Source: Opisthorchis felineus
Lineage: Eukaryota > Platyhelminthes > Trematoda > Opisthorchiida > Opisthorchiidae
Assembly (NCBI GenBank): GCA_004794785.1
Contig: SJOL01006478.1
Location: 600,581-664,580, forward strand
Reading direction: 5' to 3'
DNA length: 64,000 bases
Below, one piece after another: positions 1-12,750 of this stretch; positions within the stretch are counted from its first letter, which is position 1; each line of letters opens with the position of its first letter. The position numbers and the translations under genes were made by a program. The notes below the pieces were generated by a model. The model ran no database searches and had not been told where the DNA came from. It worked only from the letters and a program-made list of their open reading frames with translations.

Positions 1-82
<82 letters not shown>
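1..82. repeat. (TATC)n microsatellite
   Basis: About twenty perfect TATC units run from the window edge to position 82 and then break into a T-rich stretch. The array is cut by the window start, so its full length is unknown. No gene is associated with it. Confidence 0.97.
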
Positions 83-83
<1 letters not shown>

Positions 84-3000
84 TTTTTCGTCCATACGTG
101 CTTCCACCTTTCCTCCTACGTATGTGTCACATGCTAATGTATATCTAATGTGAATGCCGTTTCCCTAAGCCCAGACTGCCCTCATCAAAATACTGTAGTC
201 AACCTGCACTGAAGCTGAAAACAATAGGGGAATCTTCTTTCCATTTATCATAGTTTTAGCCTCAGTTTTTTAAGAGTGCTTTAGATTCCATTATGAGCTA
301 GTTATCTTGGCAGCTAACTCTTGAAGCGAAAGGTTTCGCTGGAACTCATGAAGCTTCTGTGCTGCAAAATAGTACTCTGGAAAATTAAGAAACCGTTTCA
401 TTCAGGAAACATTGTTTGGTTGAAATGAGAACTTTTCTGTCAGGTGAGATGACGTTTGGACCGTACATGAGCATAGCTCATCCAGGCTGTTTTGTTGAAA
501 CACCGCGCATACGCTGGGTGCACACTGATCACTCGTATAAAGACCGCAAACAAGTGCGATTTTCAACAACTTCGGAAAAACTGAGCAGCTTTCATCGTTT
601 TTGTTAGAGGCCGACTGTGGTATTACCTCATGCGTAACACATATGTGTATGAGGTTGCGTTACAGAGGAATTCCTCAGAGAAGGGATCCTCTTGGCTTGG
701 ATTACTACAGTTCCTCTAAGAAAGACCTCTTCCAGGAACAACTATTCCCTTGGAGGGCCTTTTAGCCCTCTTAACCTAGCGCCAGCTGCATCCGGGAGGT
801 CTAAAAGCCTTTGGTTCCTGAAAATGGGATAACTCAATAGGGTGGGCGTTTGGTAGCTATGCAAGACAAGCGTTGGACAAATAAACGCCATGGAAATCCA
901 GGCTGCGATAATATATCAGACCGCACTAGTGGTCTGCGTTTCCGAACTTTGTCCTATTTTCGGAATGTGCGCACAACTAGTTTGAAAAAGTTAGTTGGTT
1001 TCTATAGCAGTCGAGGTCGGATCACGAAGAGCTTAATCACATCAGAACTTTCGCATCTATTGGGACGCACTACGCGGCTACAGATGGGTTGACACATGAC
1101 CTTTGAGTTTTCAGATTCGGATGAGCATCTTGGAAACCAGCCGCACCAGTCCACGCCCATGGTTTGGTTATTGTTAGGCCCCCCACCAAGACTAATTACT
1201 TTTCGTGCAAGGTTATCTGAACTTCCACAGCTTGTCAGACTACCCGAATAAGTTAACGGCTCGATTAACCAATTTATACCTCTGAGATAATTTTTCATTG
1301 AGAGCATGAAAGGGTCGAGCATTTGATAATAGCGAATAAGTAATTTCTGGCGAAAAAACCGTTGTGGAAGACAACGCTTCATCCCTCAAATGGAATGATC
1401 TCTTATCCCAACAAGCACGTTTTGGATATATTTTACAATGCGGCCAATAAAGCTTGGAACCAGGTCGGTGACGAACATTAGGAGTGATATGTTCGTCAAA
1501 CTGATTAAGTGACATATTTTTCATGATAGCGACACGCTCGATTTCAACTAATTATATTGAAACCCAGCTGTTTCTTACGAACGGGCATTTGTGGATGCTT
1601 CTGGGCAGGCATGTTTGGTAAATCACCCTACAGAGTTCAACACTGTAACAATCGCCCTAACTGCTGTTGGTCAGTATTGTCAGATCCCTTCGTGAAATTT
1701 ATAAAGTAGGGGTTCATGTTCTGTTGACAAAAGCTGATGTGGGTTGATTTCAATATCGCCATCTTTGCTGCTGCATGCACATCTATGAATCTCCACAACG
1801 GGTCCTGAAGGAGTTCGCTCACCAGTTGACATCCGGTTTCGTCTGTGTCTTTGGCGATAAACGTTGGGTGAATAATTCCAACAAACAGTCAAAGCATTTT
1901 TGCACCGACTTATCTGTTAATTCATTGAGCCAATGCCATCCAGGCTGTGGGTTCGGATGGATATTTTTTAATACTTCTAGCTTCTCCGCTACAAGTAGGC
2001 AAAACTGGCATTCATTGTGAACACTGCCACCTACTGGCTGCTTCCCATCTTTTTTGTGTCAGTTTATGATTCTTCACGGAGAGCTGTTCAAATTAACCCC
2101 GATGGCTATCACTATGATCGAGTTTATTGATCGTCAACGTTCGACCGTTTTCTTCCAATAGTTTTGTGACTCATTTAACCAGTTTATACGAACGTTAGTG
2201 GCGCACTGCTGAGTTTTTTCACTGCTGTCAAACAAAAGCCGTTTATTCACTGAATGGTCAAGGCGCGTTTAAAAGTTCACTAAAAATCTCAGTGGAAAAA
2301 TAGCAATAGCAACTTTTCGATGCATTTCACATTTTAGATCGAATTAAGTAGTTGATCTTTAGGAAATATACAAATGATAAGGTCCGAACCCGTAGCAACC
2401 ATTCAGAAACTATTCCTTGATGCCAGACAAAATTAGCACTTAGTATCCCATCGCGATCAAAATGAAGTTCCTTCCCTCATCGCAGTACCCAAATATATAA
2501 CAAAACGAGTGAACTTGGTGAGACGTTTGTCCCTTAAGGTTGATCCAACAGACGAGAGAGCAGACGGAAGCCTCAAAATCGATTTTCATGGGATACGGTT
2601 TAGTGTGAACTCCACCCGTTATTTTGTGCTGTACCGCTGACAGTAATGCTGTCAAAACGATGGGAGTCACCCATTGCAAAGCTGGCACTCGTGAGGATAC
2701 GGAATTGTGACAAAAATCAATAGGAAAACCAATCACGTCAGGGAAGAGCAGGCACCTACCAGGACGAACTTGCCGAATCATGAACAAGTATAGTACATGT
2801 GTTGATTCACCGACCGATGGGTAAGCCAACTCTAAGCATTCACGACATGAACTGTGTTTCGGCACAGGCTGCAAATGAAATAAGTCGACTTCTGCGTGTG
2901 TGACTTTTTAGAACATTCCCGAAGTTAAACCACTCAGCACACTCAGCAGAGGCCAGAATGATCCCCTCCCCGCTGTTTTGTATCCTGAGGCCGATTACTG

Positions 3001-4800
3001 TAGTTACTCCCCAATTTATGTCCGTAGTTTAATTAATTTCGAGTAATTTTGTGTAAGCTCCGGTAACCAGCACCAGACAGCATTAACTCGTGATCTCAAC
3101 AAAAAATGTCGTTTTTGGCCATTTGATGAAAAGACGATGAATGTAAATGACAAATCGACAAATCTCGGTTTCGTGCTGCAGAAGTGCGCATCTGCAACCG
3201 CCATCTTCGCACTCAGGCCATTACGAAAACTAGCCAACTTTGTACATGACATGAGTTTGATCTACGGAATGATGTCTTTTTTGAACATGGTATGTGAGCA
3301 AGATGTGGTGTTTGCTTCATGGGCGGATGAGTTGCTTTACTGCCTTACGAACTTCCTCGTCTGACTACAGGCCATCTGAATCGGCGTCTACCATATACAC
3401 TGAGGTCAACCTTTCTTGCCACTTCAAAACCACTCATATTGTTTCAAGACTACTCAGGTGAAGTATCTACAGTCTAAGGATACGGTGCTGGTCCATGCCC
3501 AAAGCATGGACTTAACCTATTTGCTGTTATACAGAAGAATACTCAAGATCTGCGATATGGCAGTTATGCAAGAGGATAAACTACCATAACCGTTTGTAGC
3601 TGATAACTGGAGCGAGGAAGTCTACTACAAGCTTGGTGGTCATGCTAAGTTAGCTGAGATAGGTCATGTGATCTATTCTGACGCCATTTATAGATCCACA
3701 CAGATCCGTTCAATATCACTGCTTCGCCACATCTAAAGCAACTGTGATTCGCTCATGAGTCTATGCATTCAGACAACATTCGTATGCGAATCAGGAACTG
3801 ATGGTAGGATCATGTGACCAAGTCAGTCGATCGTGATGCAAACAGTTTTCACGTTCTTACTTACTGCAATCATCTTTAATTTATCCAATCATATGGTTTA
3901 TTCACCCTCAGGTTGTAGTAACAAGAAGAGGCTGCGAAAACGTTAATTCTTGTCAACTTGTATTCTGAATCTAACAATGATTGTCGTAACTGGTTGACTT
4001 ACAAGTTTGCGGTCCGTGTGATTCAGTCGTATGATGAATACATTTCAAGTATTTTACCGAAGGTAGTACAAGTTTGATCTGTTTGTTTGTGTAAGAGTTT
4101 CAAGTGAAAGTTTATCCTGGGAGTTTAATTAGTCTGTGCTGAGGAACAGAGAAGCATTGTACAACTGTTTCATCTTTGGTGGGAATCGTTAGAATTGAAC
4201 ATCTCACCACCCCGTAAGAAAACTCCGGAGACTTTCAAGCACGTGGCAGCTGACCGATGTCAGTGGCATTTTATCTAGATTTTCTGGGTAAGTGTTGGAG
4301 GTGTAGGTACCTCGAATGCTTATGGTCTAGAACCTTCTTCCTGTCACATTTTTTCCCTTCTATTATGAGGCTTTGTTTGAACAGATCAGAGCTTTTGTAC
4401 GGCAGTGAAGCACCAGTATTCTTCTCTGATTTTGTTATCAGTGCTGACCTTGATGATTGTGAGTGCCGACCCACCTTATATACACAACGGAATCTGGCAC
4501 AAGTTATCGGCTTATTTTGAAATTAATGCCTAGAACTGGTTGGTTCACGGTACTGGCTTCGTTTCACCGTTTTATTCCACGGTAATCCTGTTCATGATAT
4601 ACAATAGCTGGTTTTTAGTGTTGCACTTGAACAGGTAACGACGAAGTATTTGACCACGCGTAGTCTACTGAAACTGCGAAACCACACCACTACTAACAAG
4701 TTACCAGTCAGTCAGTCAGTCAGTCATGTTCTGCTTCTGTCTGGGACCTGTATAGATGGATATAACCTCAGGAATGGCCTACCCACAAAATTTTAAAGTA
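83..4800. other. Gene-poor stretch
   Basis: No gene is supported here apart from one doubtful minus-strand open frame at 2440-2874, listed separately. Other open frames are short, overlap in opposite strands and show no domain pattern. A short (AGTC)5 run lies at 4705-4726. Confidence 0.6.
2440..2874 (-). CDS. Unidentified 144-codon open frame, possible exon
   Basis: This is the longest open frame in the first 5 kb (144 codons, minus strand). I do not recognise it. The middle has a tryptophan-proline pattern (ALQWVTP) and about 65 residues later an NLKGQTSHQVH stretch. That is loosely like the B strand and the F-strand region of a fibronectin type III domain, but the sequence between them is weak and cysteine-rich. 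It could be an exon of the same minus-strand gene as the Ig-like exons at 5816-6877, or chance. No start or splice site is convincing. Inference only. Confidence 0.18.
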   Translation of the reverse strand: MQPVPKHSSCRECLELAYPSVGESTHVLYLFMIRQVRPGRCLLFPDVIGFPIDFCHNSVSSRVPALQWVTPIVLTALLSAVQHKITGGVHTKPYPMKIDFEASVCSLVCWINLKGQTSHQVHSFCYIFGYCDEGRNFILIAMGY

Positions 4801-4805
4801 CAAAA

Positions 4806-4990
4806 CAAAAAGAAGAGTGTCGATAAATGCACTCATTTGCATATCTGTTTTGCTTTTGGCAGGTGACTCACCTGGAATCCAGCTGAATCTCTCGTTTATC
4901 ATGTTCTTAAGCCGCCAGGCACCAGGTTGTTATTTTTCACCTTTTCCAAGTGGCAGTTGCTTGTATGTAGCCAAAATTCGGTTGACTCCA
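4806..4990 (+). repeat. Hammerhead-repeat family, partial copy A
   Basis: It contains the family's arm and loop sequence: ACTCATTTGCAT, then GACTCACCTGGAATCCAGCTG, then AATCTCTCGTTTAT. These match the copies at 10.75 and 27.6 kb. A trace of the following module (AAAATTCGGTTGAC) is near 4972. The ribozyme core and the 3' end are absent, so this copy is truncated. Confidence 0.6.
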
Positions 4991-5815
4991 CCCGTGGAAA
5001 ATCCAAATTAGAATGTCACAGTAATCAGATGTCACAGCTTCGCATTTAAAGCACTTTTTCAGACCCACTTCAATGATTACTACTGCGGCATGCATAAATG
5101 ATGGTTAGTTGACTGCTGAATTAATGATTCTTGCTATTAAATTTCGCACTGGATTGCAGGCCGCACGGTTTCCTGGAATGCATTAACCCAAGTATATATT
5201 CTTCCTTAGTGGTCGTGCAGACGGAGTTGGCGACAAATTTTCATTTGAAGGTTTTCAACCATACGACATTTTGACTAACAGCAGATGTCGTTTGATAAAC
5301 GAATGGTTTGCTGTATTCACTGTCCAATACCAGAGTTACAGTGACTGATGGAGTTACTATAAGTTCACATGTCTTGCCTGTTGCAGTTAACCAATCCTTA
5401 GCACAACTTGAATCGCAGGCGCCGGGCAATTTCGACAGTCCTCCGAGAATTTTGGTATAGTACATCGATGACACATTTGTTCTCATAAATGCACATTGTT
5501 TGATCAGACCTTATCACGTCTCAACAGCTCGTGTAACGCCACTCAATTCACTGTAGAACCTGGGGCACCTAACAAAACAGCTACTTTTCCTGATTGTAAA
5601 GTCTGTTGGAAACTTTGAAACCACAGCTCATCACAAACCAACCCAATCAGACTGCTAATTAAAATTCAACTATGCTCCCCCTCTGAGTATGAGGAGAGTG
5701 ATAATCAGCACACTAGCTCATCGAGCGAATAGGATTCGTAGTGATACAGCTTTGCTCGGAAGATCAAACAAACTGAATATGACCCATTTTAAACAAATAT
5801 TGAAGAACAGTGTAT
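4991..5815. other. Spacer; no supported gene
   Basis: An 81-codon minus-strand open frame (5241-5486) lies in the right place to be a further downstream exon of the Ig-like gene. It shows no recognisable motif and no clear splice junctions. Nothing else is supported. Confidence 0.4.
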
Positions 5816-6877
5816 CTAGCACGTTTCATCGGACCCCCCACCACCCAACCCAGATACCGCAGCCACACCGGCTGCATACATCTGAGTGGGCGTAGTGTAC
5901 TCTCCAGCTTCACCATCCGCACCACTTGTCAAACGGATGCGCTTCAGCCCGATGACCATACCTACTGTGTCTACAAGACTGATCTCAGTCCCAACTTCAG
6001 GCTTGAAACATGCACATGGTGTAGCAAACTTATTTGTGCGCACAGTAGGCAGGACATAAATGGATTTCACACCGATCAATGCGTACGCTTCAGTACGTTG
6101 ACCAGTGTTTGACAAATCACATTGGTAACTTCCTAATGTCAGTAGCTTGTTCCTTGATAAAAGCCGAAATATCATATAGTTTGATCAAGTATATCTGCTA
6201 TGTGGTCACCAGCATTTTCACTGTGATCTAACAAAGCAAAACTTGGTTGTGAAATGCCAGAAAACGAGGGTAGCTGAAACCAACCCAGTACGTACAACAT
6301 ACTGCTCCGCACGTGCTCAACACTGAACTTTTTGGCGTTAGGAGTGATATTCTGCAACTGCCATAATTCACACTAGGCTGTGTAGTATTTCACCAAAATT
6401 AGCCCCATGGTTTTGACCGTGTTGTGACCCGTGAGTGGTGAGACTCTAATCAATCCAGTACACAAACTACGTGCTCAAAGAGTTTGCTATTTCCACCTTA
6501 TTTGACAATCACAGTTCGTCGGCTGAGTGCTGCTGCCTTTACAACTGTCCCCGTCCCCCTTTCTAGCCTCCAACCTTATACCCTGGGCTTTTAAACACCT
6601 TTCGAACAATGGCCTGCGGTACTAATTACCTTGCATGTTTGATCCCCTGGGACTACTGATCGACTTTGATGCAGGAGTTGCCTGTTAATGTGCCATTTCA
6701 AAGCGCTACTGAATCTGTTCCTTACTAGCTGTGATGTTCTGAGTGGGTTTATGACACACTTTGAAGCACATCTTACTTTTCGTTGCGACAGCCTTCCCGG
6801 AATATCTGTCCTCGGAGCTCCCATTAGACACTTCTTTATTGTGTGGCATAATCCATTCCTCTGAGTAGAATTCAAAT
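5816..6877 (-). CDS. Three exons encoding an immunoglobulin-like domain (partial gene)
   Basis: The minus strand shows three exons with matching phases. Exon A (6877-6630) has an acceptor CACAG before it and a donor AAG/GTAATT after it. Exon B (6351-6210) has acceptor TTGCAG and donor GTGACC. Exon C (6132-5816) has acceptor CATTAG and runs to a stop. Introns are 278 and 77 bp. Joined, the frame carries the Ig hallmarks in order: a B-strand-like cysteine (KVRCASK), a C-strand tryptophan (ALKWHIN) in exon A, and across the B/C junction the E-F strand motif DHSENAG then SYQCDLSN. The conserved glycine codon is completed by the splice, which argues for a real junction. Exon C ends in a glycine-rich tail and may instead use a donor before its stop (TAG/GTATGG). 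The missing 5' exons should lie at higher coordinates. The likely role is cell-surface adhesion or receptor; the family is not identified. Confidence 0.45.
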
Positions 6878-9800
6878 CTGTGAACACAAAAGCGAGTAGC
6901 AGACTAAACTGCAGGTGATATAGTTGATTTACTTTCACTCGCCACTCCCCTTGCTGGTCGGTCGAACCACACTTTTTGCTGGGCCCGAAGTTGTTGTTTT
7001 GGTTGTCGACATTTGTTCGTGCCAACGACATCTGACCACCCCGTCTAGACTGACATTGTGGGAATCGGTAGCGTTGCTGTCAGTGACGCTGCAAATGTGC
7101 GCTTTTCACTAGGGTTATGCAAGAATATTGCTGACACAATACTAGCAAACCATTGTTTGCCTGTTTGACAGAGTGATTGCAACAGAGATAACAAGAAAAT
7201 CTATTCAGTTCCAGTTTCGCATCATCAGCAATGAAACAGTATAGTCGAATGGACCAGTAACTCCCAACACAAATGTCGGCTAACTGCGCTTGGAGCTTAA
7301 AACAGGAATTACGCACAAGTTTCATCGGTAGTATGCACCGTCACACTGGTGGTTGGAAAACAAGGTCGATACGAAGCGATCACTTATAGGCCTGAACGAA
7401 ACAGTGTGGACACAGTTCGGTAGAGGATTTCTCAAGTGACAATGTCCCATGCCTTGATAGAAGCGATCTGATCTCGTGACCGTGCTGATGCGGTCTATGC
7501 AGAGAGCCCATCCAAAGATTAGTATGCAATGGACATAGTATGACTACGTACAAACTGGTCATCGTAACAAGAAATTTCGCAAAAATATCTACGATTTTCC
7601 TACTGGTTACGTAATTCGCTCCCCTTAATTTCAGAGGGAATCCTTTTATGCACTAGTGTCTTTTGGTGGTTAAAACCTCACTAACCAAGCCGGTCTAAAC
7701 ATTATCCAGCCATAAAGGGGCGAACAAAGAAACGAGGAATTAACAACCTCATTCAATGTTACGGTCGGTATAAAATACTAATGCGTCATGTGCTTTAGCT
7801 TATTAATGAGCATTCCGGACTGTTTTGTCTACCGCAGATAGGTCAATTGCTATGAAGCGAATACTCTATTTCTCCGTCTGTTTTTTACATATTACTTGTC
7901 CGACAAACTGAGAACTCACAGTGGCTTTGTATGGTTTGTAAGTCCATCGACTACCGAGGATTATCAAGCTTAGAAGCCGAATGAGGCCTACAACTAAATC
8001 GTTGGCACAAATATTCCGGTTACTCCACACCAAAGGGGACAAGCACTGGACTCGAGTTTTGCTCCTATTGGAGCTCATCATCAGTGCCTATCCTTGACCG
8101 TGTCGGGGTTTCAACTTCGGAAATGTGACGTGCGAGGCAATCGCGTAACCCCTGCTTCACCATCGCGCGCTGGACGCACGTCAATTATCTAGTCTGAACA
8201 GACAATTTTGTTCACGCTTAAGCGATGTGATTGGTTTGCCCGACGGCCCGATAACCCAGTATCTGTGCTGGTTGTGTCGACCGACTGACCCAAATGTCAG
8301 GACTTCCTAGTCAGGTAGTGCCACGGACGCTTGAAAACTGCTGGACAATTTTTGATTAGTTGTAGATGGTTGGGAAATTTGTAGATTTCAAATGAGAGTA
8401 GTGCGAACGCGAATCCAACAAAGTTCAGAAGGGGCATATGTCTTAGCATCACCTTGTATAAAAAGAGGATTCTTCATGTTCATATAAGTTTTAATACGTT
8501 ATTTAAGAACTACCTGCGTTTGAAAACCAACAACAAACAATAATTTTCAACAAGAATAATAATCACTAATAATAACAATCAATGATAATAATCGATAATA
8601 ATTTTCAAGAATTACACAGCAGAATTTAAAAATCCCTAGTATGACCCTCTTTAGCTTATCTGGTTCATGGGAGTTCTTCAGGAGTTACAACTCCAACTAG
8701 CCGAACATCATCATTCATATCAATCGAACTAATTGTTCATTAGGTTAACTCCTTTTGACTTTTTGGAACTCAACACAAATAAGTAATTGAACGCAATCGC
8801 AAAGTATGTCAGAGTAGCAGTCATCGGAAACGTAGGTTTACTTGAACCAAATTAAGTCATAAGCTTGTTCCCGACGGCAAAAGTTTAAGTAAATGAGTAA
8901 TAACGTAAGCTTAAGTATTCTGAGATGCTTGCGTGCAATGTTTGTTTGAATCGGATTACTTTGTTATGAGAAAAGCCCCGCTCTTTAGGAAGTTTGGCGG
9001 TCTGCAAATGAAACAGGGTCATGAACACCGAGAGACCTTCCGGATATTGACCTCTTGGATGGTGTGTCTTGAAGACAATTTTGCCCACCATCCAAAAGGG
9101 ATTGCAATCGGGCTAGGTTATATTTCCCAATGCACAAGGTTCTAGGGACTAGTCATACATGAGGGGCTTCCAAGAAGGACGAAACCGGTAGTTTTTGTCG
9201 ACCTCTTGAGTATTATTAAACTCCAACTTTCTGTCAATTATCGACAAAATGCTGCTGTGGAACAAAATATGAGGAAAAGTGGCCTAGGAAATAGTGATTC
9301 TACCTAAGTTGCCGCTAAAGTTAGGGCATCAGAAGTCACCCACAAGCTAGATAGCGTCTAGATTCCTGTCACAGTGAGCAAACTCACAACTGGGAGAGAA
9401 AAAATGTGGTATAATCACTCCATATTGATGAAACTGCGTATTTCGCACCGTGTTCGGATCGTGATAAGTTACTCGGTGTTCCCGAGTCATAAGGCTTCAA
9501 TATGAACCATGTTACCAAATGATCGTCTTAATAGAGTTAATCATATAGATGCCAATGTGTGTTACATCAGTAGGCCCGGTGCACCTCACTCCCTTCCCCA
9601 GAAAAAGAAAGGGGCAATTGTCAAAATATGTTTACATGTTTGGGTATCATTCTTCATAATTTTGTCAAATGTTGATCTAAATGTCACCGTCATCTTCCCA
9701 TGTTATTTGAAGCTTTACTTCCCGTTTGTACTACTATTTTGCGCCCACTCTGTGTTCACAGTAATGCACTACGGACAATACGGTTAGATCCGATGACGAT

Positions 9801-10750
9801 GATTTCGCTCTGTTGCATTGGCTCCGCTCACAGGCCGGTGGATTCGTCAGTCTTCCATCTCCTGGGACGTTTAAGCGCACCAGACACGCGCACAAGCATA
9901 CGCCAAACCAGCAACCAGGCCAGCTTGCTCATGTTGCCGGTGTATTTAGCATCAGCTAAGCTCCTTTGAGCTTGTTGTGAAATTCGGACAGCATGGTCCT
10001 GCTTACGAAACTACATGTTTTCAGCGCTTGTTCAATCCTTGCCTTAGTCTACAGGATCATTAATGTGGTGCACTGTATTGTCGAAAGACCACCCCACCTT
10101 ATGTACAAAAAAGCAGCTGATCGTAATGAGACAGTGTAAACTGACTTCACATCACTTCGTGCAAGTCTTTTGGAAATGTACGGCTCTACCACAGTTTTAG
10201 TGTGTCCTGTGTGATGAACGTGTGTATTTCAGCACTCAGATAAAACTATAAGTCCCGTTCCGTACGCTAACTACTTGCAGCATTCCTAAGATCTTAGTAA
10301 GGGATGGCATATTGTGAAAACGAAAGTATATCGGGTTCGGGAAAAGTGCGATGCCAAAACGTTTTTATCATTATAAGTACTGTCACGGGTGGGTTGACAC
10401 TTCGGCTAATCTGGACTAACATCTCCCCAGTCATTGAAAGTAAACTTTTACGTTTGCAACCAAGATCGACTATTTGACGGGGCAAATAATCCTCAACGTA
10501 TTTATGTACTCTTACGCCACTTGAATGGTGCTTATCCGTTTGGCCAATTCAGGACAAAATTTGTGTCGAGGGGTTTCATACGTATTGCTTTATGCTTACC
10601 AAGCGCCCAGAACGTTTAACATCTTTCCGTATGCCGGAACACAGCCCATTCCGAACAACACTTAAACTTATATATATATTTGCAACGTTAAGACGAAAAC
10701 AAACCTCGTTCACTGCCACACTAACAAAGCGATGAAAAACTACCCTGAGG
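6878..10750. other. Gene-poor stretch
   Basis: No gene is recognised. 8519-8610 is an A+T-rich, AAT-like imperfect repeat. Open frames here are all below 95 codons and overlap others on the opposite strand. The upstream exons of the Ig-like gene may be here but I cannot point to them. Confidence 0.5.
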
Positions 10751-10751
10751 G

Positions 10752-11012
10752 TGAAATACACTAATTTGCATGCGAATTTGGTTTTCACGGGAGATCCAAT
10801 GGAATCTCTCGTTAACGGCAAGAGATTCAGTTGGATCTCGCGTGAAAATCAAATTCGTAAGCAACTTAGTGTAGTTCGTGCAATTTCGGTTGAAGTAAAA
10901 ATAAGGTTGACGGAAACTCGGGGACTGCGCCTAACAGATGAGTCTCAATAAGGACGAAACCGTTCGTGGACTGTCGAAGAATTTTCAGCAACCTTATGAG
11001 TAGTGTATTGCG
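10752..11012 (+). repeat. Hammerhead-repeat family, copy B
   Basis: A full-length type copy: palindromic part (arms about 10758-10799 and 10831-10872), linker with GTTCGTGCAATTTCGGTTGAAG, hammerhead-like core (about 10926-10973), and the conserved 3' end TTTTCAGCAACCTTATGAG then TAGTGTATT. The core has CAGATGA instead of CTGATGA, but keeps GAAA and a stem II of the form GTC...GGAC, so it is probably inactive. Confidence 0.75.
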
Positions 11013-12363
11013 TCTATAAAAAGAAGAGTAGGTTTCATATAGCTTTTGAGTCATTGGTGCTGGAAGTTGTACTTTATTGCGTATTCTTTTAATGTTGCGT
11101 CGAAAAGCTTTCCTATTGGTCAGCTTACCTCATCCAATCACTCTGTTTCGGGGATAGCGAATCACGCGTCAATTTGTCCATTAGCTGGCCTAACAATCAA
11201 GCATCCTTTTGTTAACTCTGTCTGCGTAGGCACCTTACGGCAACGTACGTCGATATACGTCGACAGAGTGAGGTGCTGTGACACAGCTGTCACTTCTCCG
11301 AAAAGCAGTGTGTGGAGATAGGTCATGAGTGCATAAGAAAATGCAGAAAAAGGAAAAAACGACACGTATGTGACAGTGACCGGCAAACGCAATCCATGGA
11401 GTTCTTGGGAAGCCCCTTAATGCTGCATTTTGGTCGATGTATGATTGTAGGCAGAGATAGCACGATAATCGGTTCTCCTGGCTCACAAGAAAATACCGTT
11501 GAATTTGTTGGGATATTGCACTTGAAATAAGTCGGTTATAGCGCTTTCAAATCCCAAAACTTATTTGCAAACAGATTAAATGGCTTCATTAATGAGATCG
11601 GTATTTCTCACACGGAGATAAACACCCCCTCGATTATGCTGTAGTTGCAGACCGATTTGCCTTTTCTGTTGGTGCGGTTTCAGTGAACTGACTTTCGTCG
11701 ATGCTGCAGGCAATTTAATGCTTCTGATTTTGGACGTTAATGAATAGAGGGGACGGCATGATGGAGACTGCGCTGGTTTAGTAGTCTCAGTAGTATCGAA
11801 ATACAAGGAGAGTACCCGAATAGAAATGCCGACGTGGCCCACCTTCACCTCATATTGAGTCACGTCAGGCTTCAGATTCTATCAATTGAAACAGCCTGCT
11901 ACACTCTGGTATCGTATCATATAAACGGTAAAACTCAATTGCATAGGCTAATAATTGTGGATAATGCGTGCTCACATACTGATTTGCACAAAACTGTTGA
12001 ACGTGGTTGTAACAGTTGAAGTCGCTTTTTAACTATCCTTGGTTGAATACCGTTGCAAGATCTTGGACAGAGAGTCTTGTACATAGGTTTTCAGTTGTTA
12101 CGAAAACTGTAGCTTTGCCACATTCCCCGATTTGGAGAGCTACTCATTTGTGATCTAAGCTCTTTGTTCATTCCCACTTTGTAAGACTGGACACCCTAAT
12201 CCCTGTGACGCTTAGCACTATATGGGCAAAGCCTGCGAGATTGGCGAAGATGGACGGGAATTATCCCAGCCTCCACAACATGACGGCAACAAAGGAAATA
12301 TGGAACAAGAAGAGGTGTAGTCGTACCCAAAGAAGTTCAACTAAACGATAGCCTTCCTTGGTT
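11013..12363. other. Spacer with one exon candidate
   Basis: Apart from the fibronectin-like open frame on minus (11576-11905, listed separately), no feature is supported. Confidence 0.4.
11576..11875 (-). CDS. Possible exon with fibronectin type III-like motif
   Basis: The minus-strand frame can begin after an acceptor-like ATTGATAG near 11876 and reads NLKPDVTQYEVKVGHVG, then FDTTETTKPAQSPS. This is the pattern of the E-F-G region of fibronectin type III domains (L-x-P-x-T-x-Y-x-V-x-V) followed by a linker to the next domain. It then runs through a lysine/glutamine-rich stretch to a stop at 11576. No donor site is obvious. If real it may belong to the same minus-strand gene as the Ig-like exons 5 kb further on, which would make an Ig/FN3 adhesion-type protein with long introns. 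The motif is short and could be chance. Confidence 0.3.
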   Translation of the reverse strand: MKPDVTQYEVKVGHVGISIRVLSLYFDTTETTKPAQSPSCRPLYSLTSKIRSIKLPAASTKVSSLKPHQQKRQIGLQLQHNRGGVYLRVRNTDLINEAI

Positions 12364-12750
12364 AGAAGTAATACACTATCCATAAGGCTGCTAAAAACAC
12401 TTCGACAGCTTATGACTGGCTTCGCCCATCTTTGAACTCACCGGGTAGGTGTAGTGCAGATTTCCCTTCAACCTTAGGTTCTACTTGAACCCAAAGTGGA
12501 CAGATTTCGAAAAATACCCTCTACTGCAGACGAATTTTGTGTTGACAGGAGACTCGACTGAATCCAACTGAGTCTCTTGTTTATGATGGTCTAGATAATG
12601 TATTACGATATCTCGAATACCGTACCAGGTAAAAAATTAGACGACCTTGAGCAGCACATTTACTTGAAGATTATCATAAACGAGAGTTTCAACTGGGATC
12701 AGTCGAGTCACCAGTTAAAGCCAAATTATTGTGCAAATACGAGTATTTGG
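12364..12750 (-). repeat. Hammerhead-repeat family, copy C
   Basis: Reverse-oriented copy. On plus it starts with the complement of the 3' end (AATACACTATCCATAAGGCTGC), followed by a decayed ribozyme core (12412-12452, complement reads CGGTGAGTTCAAAGATGGGCGAAGCC). The palindromic module is at 12545-12592 and 12671-12745. Its two arms are separated by about 80 bp of inserted or diverged sequence, unlike the short loop of the 27.6 kb copy. Confidence 0.65.

Noticed and set aside
5816..6112. 100-codon plus-strand open frame at 5810-6112
   Set aside because: It is the shadow of the Ig-like exon on minus, which has motif and phase support.
8025..8082. Hammerhead-like string on minus (CTGATGA followed by a GAGCTCC/GGAGC hairpin)
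   Set aside because: The GAAA box is replaced and stem I does not pair with the right offset; no repeat-family sequence around it.
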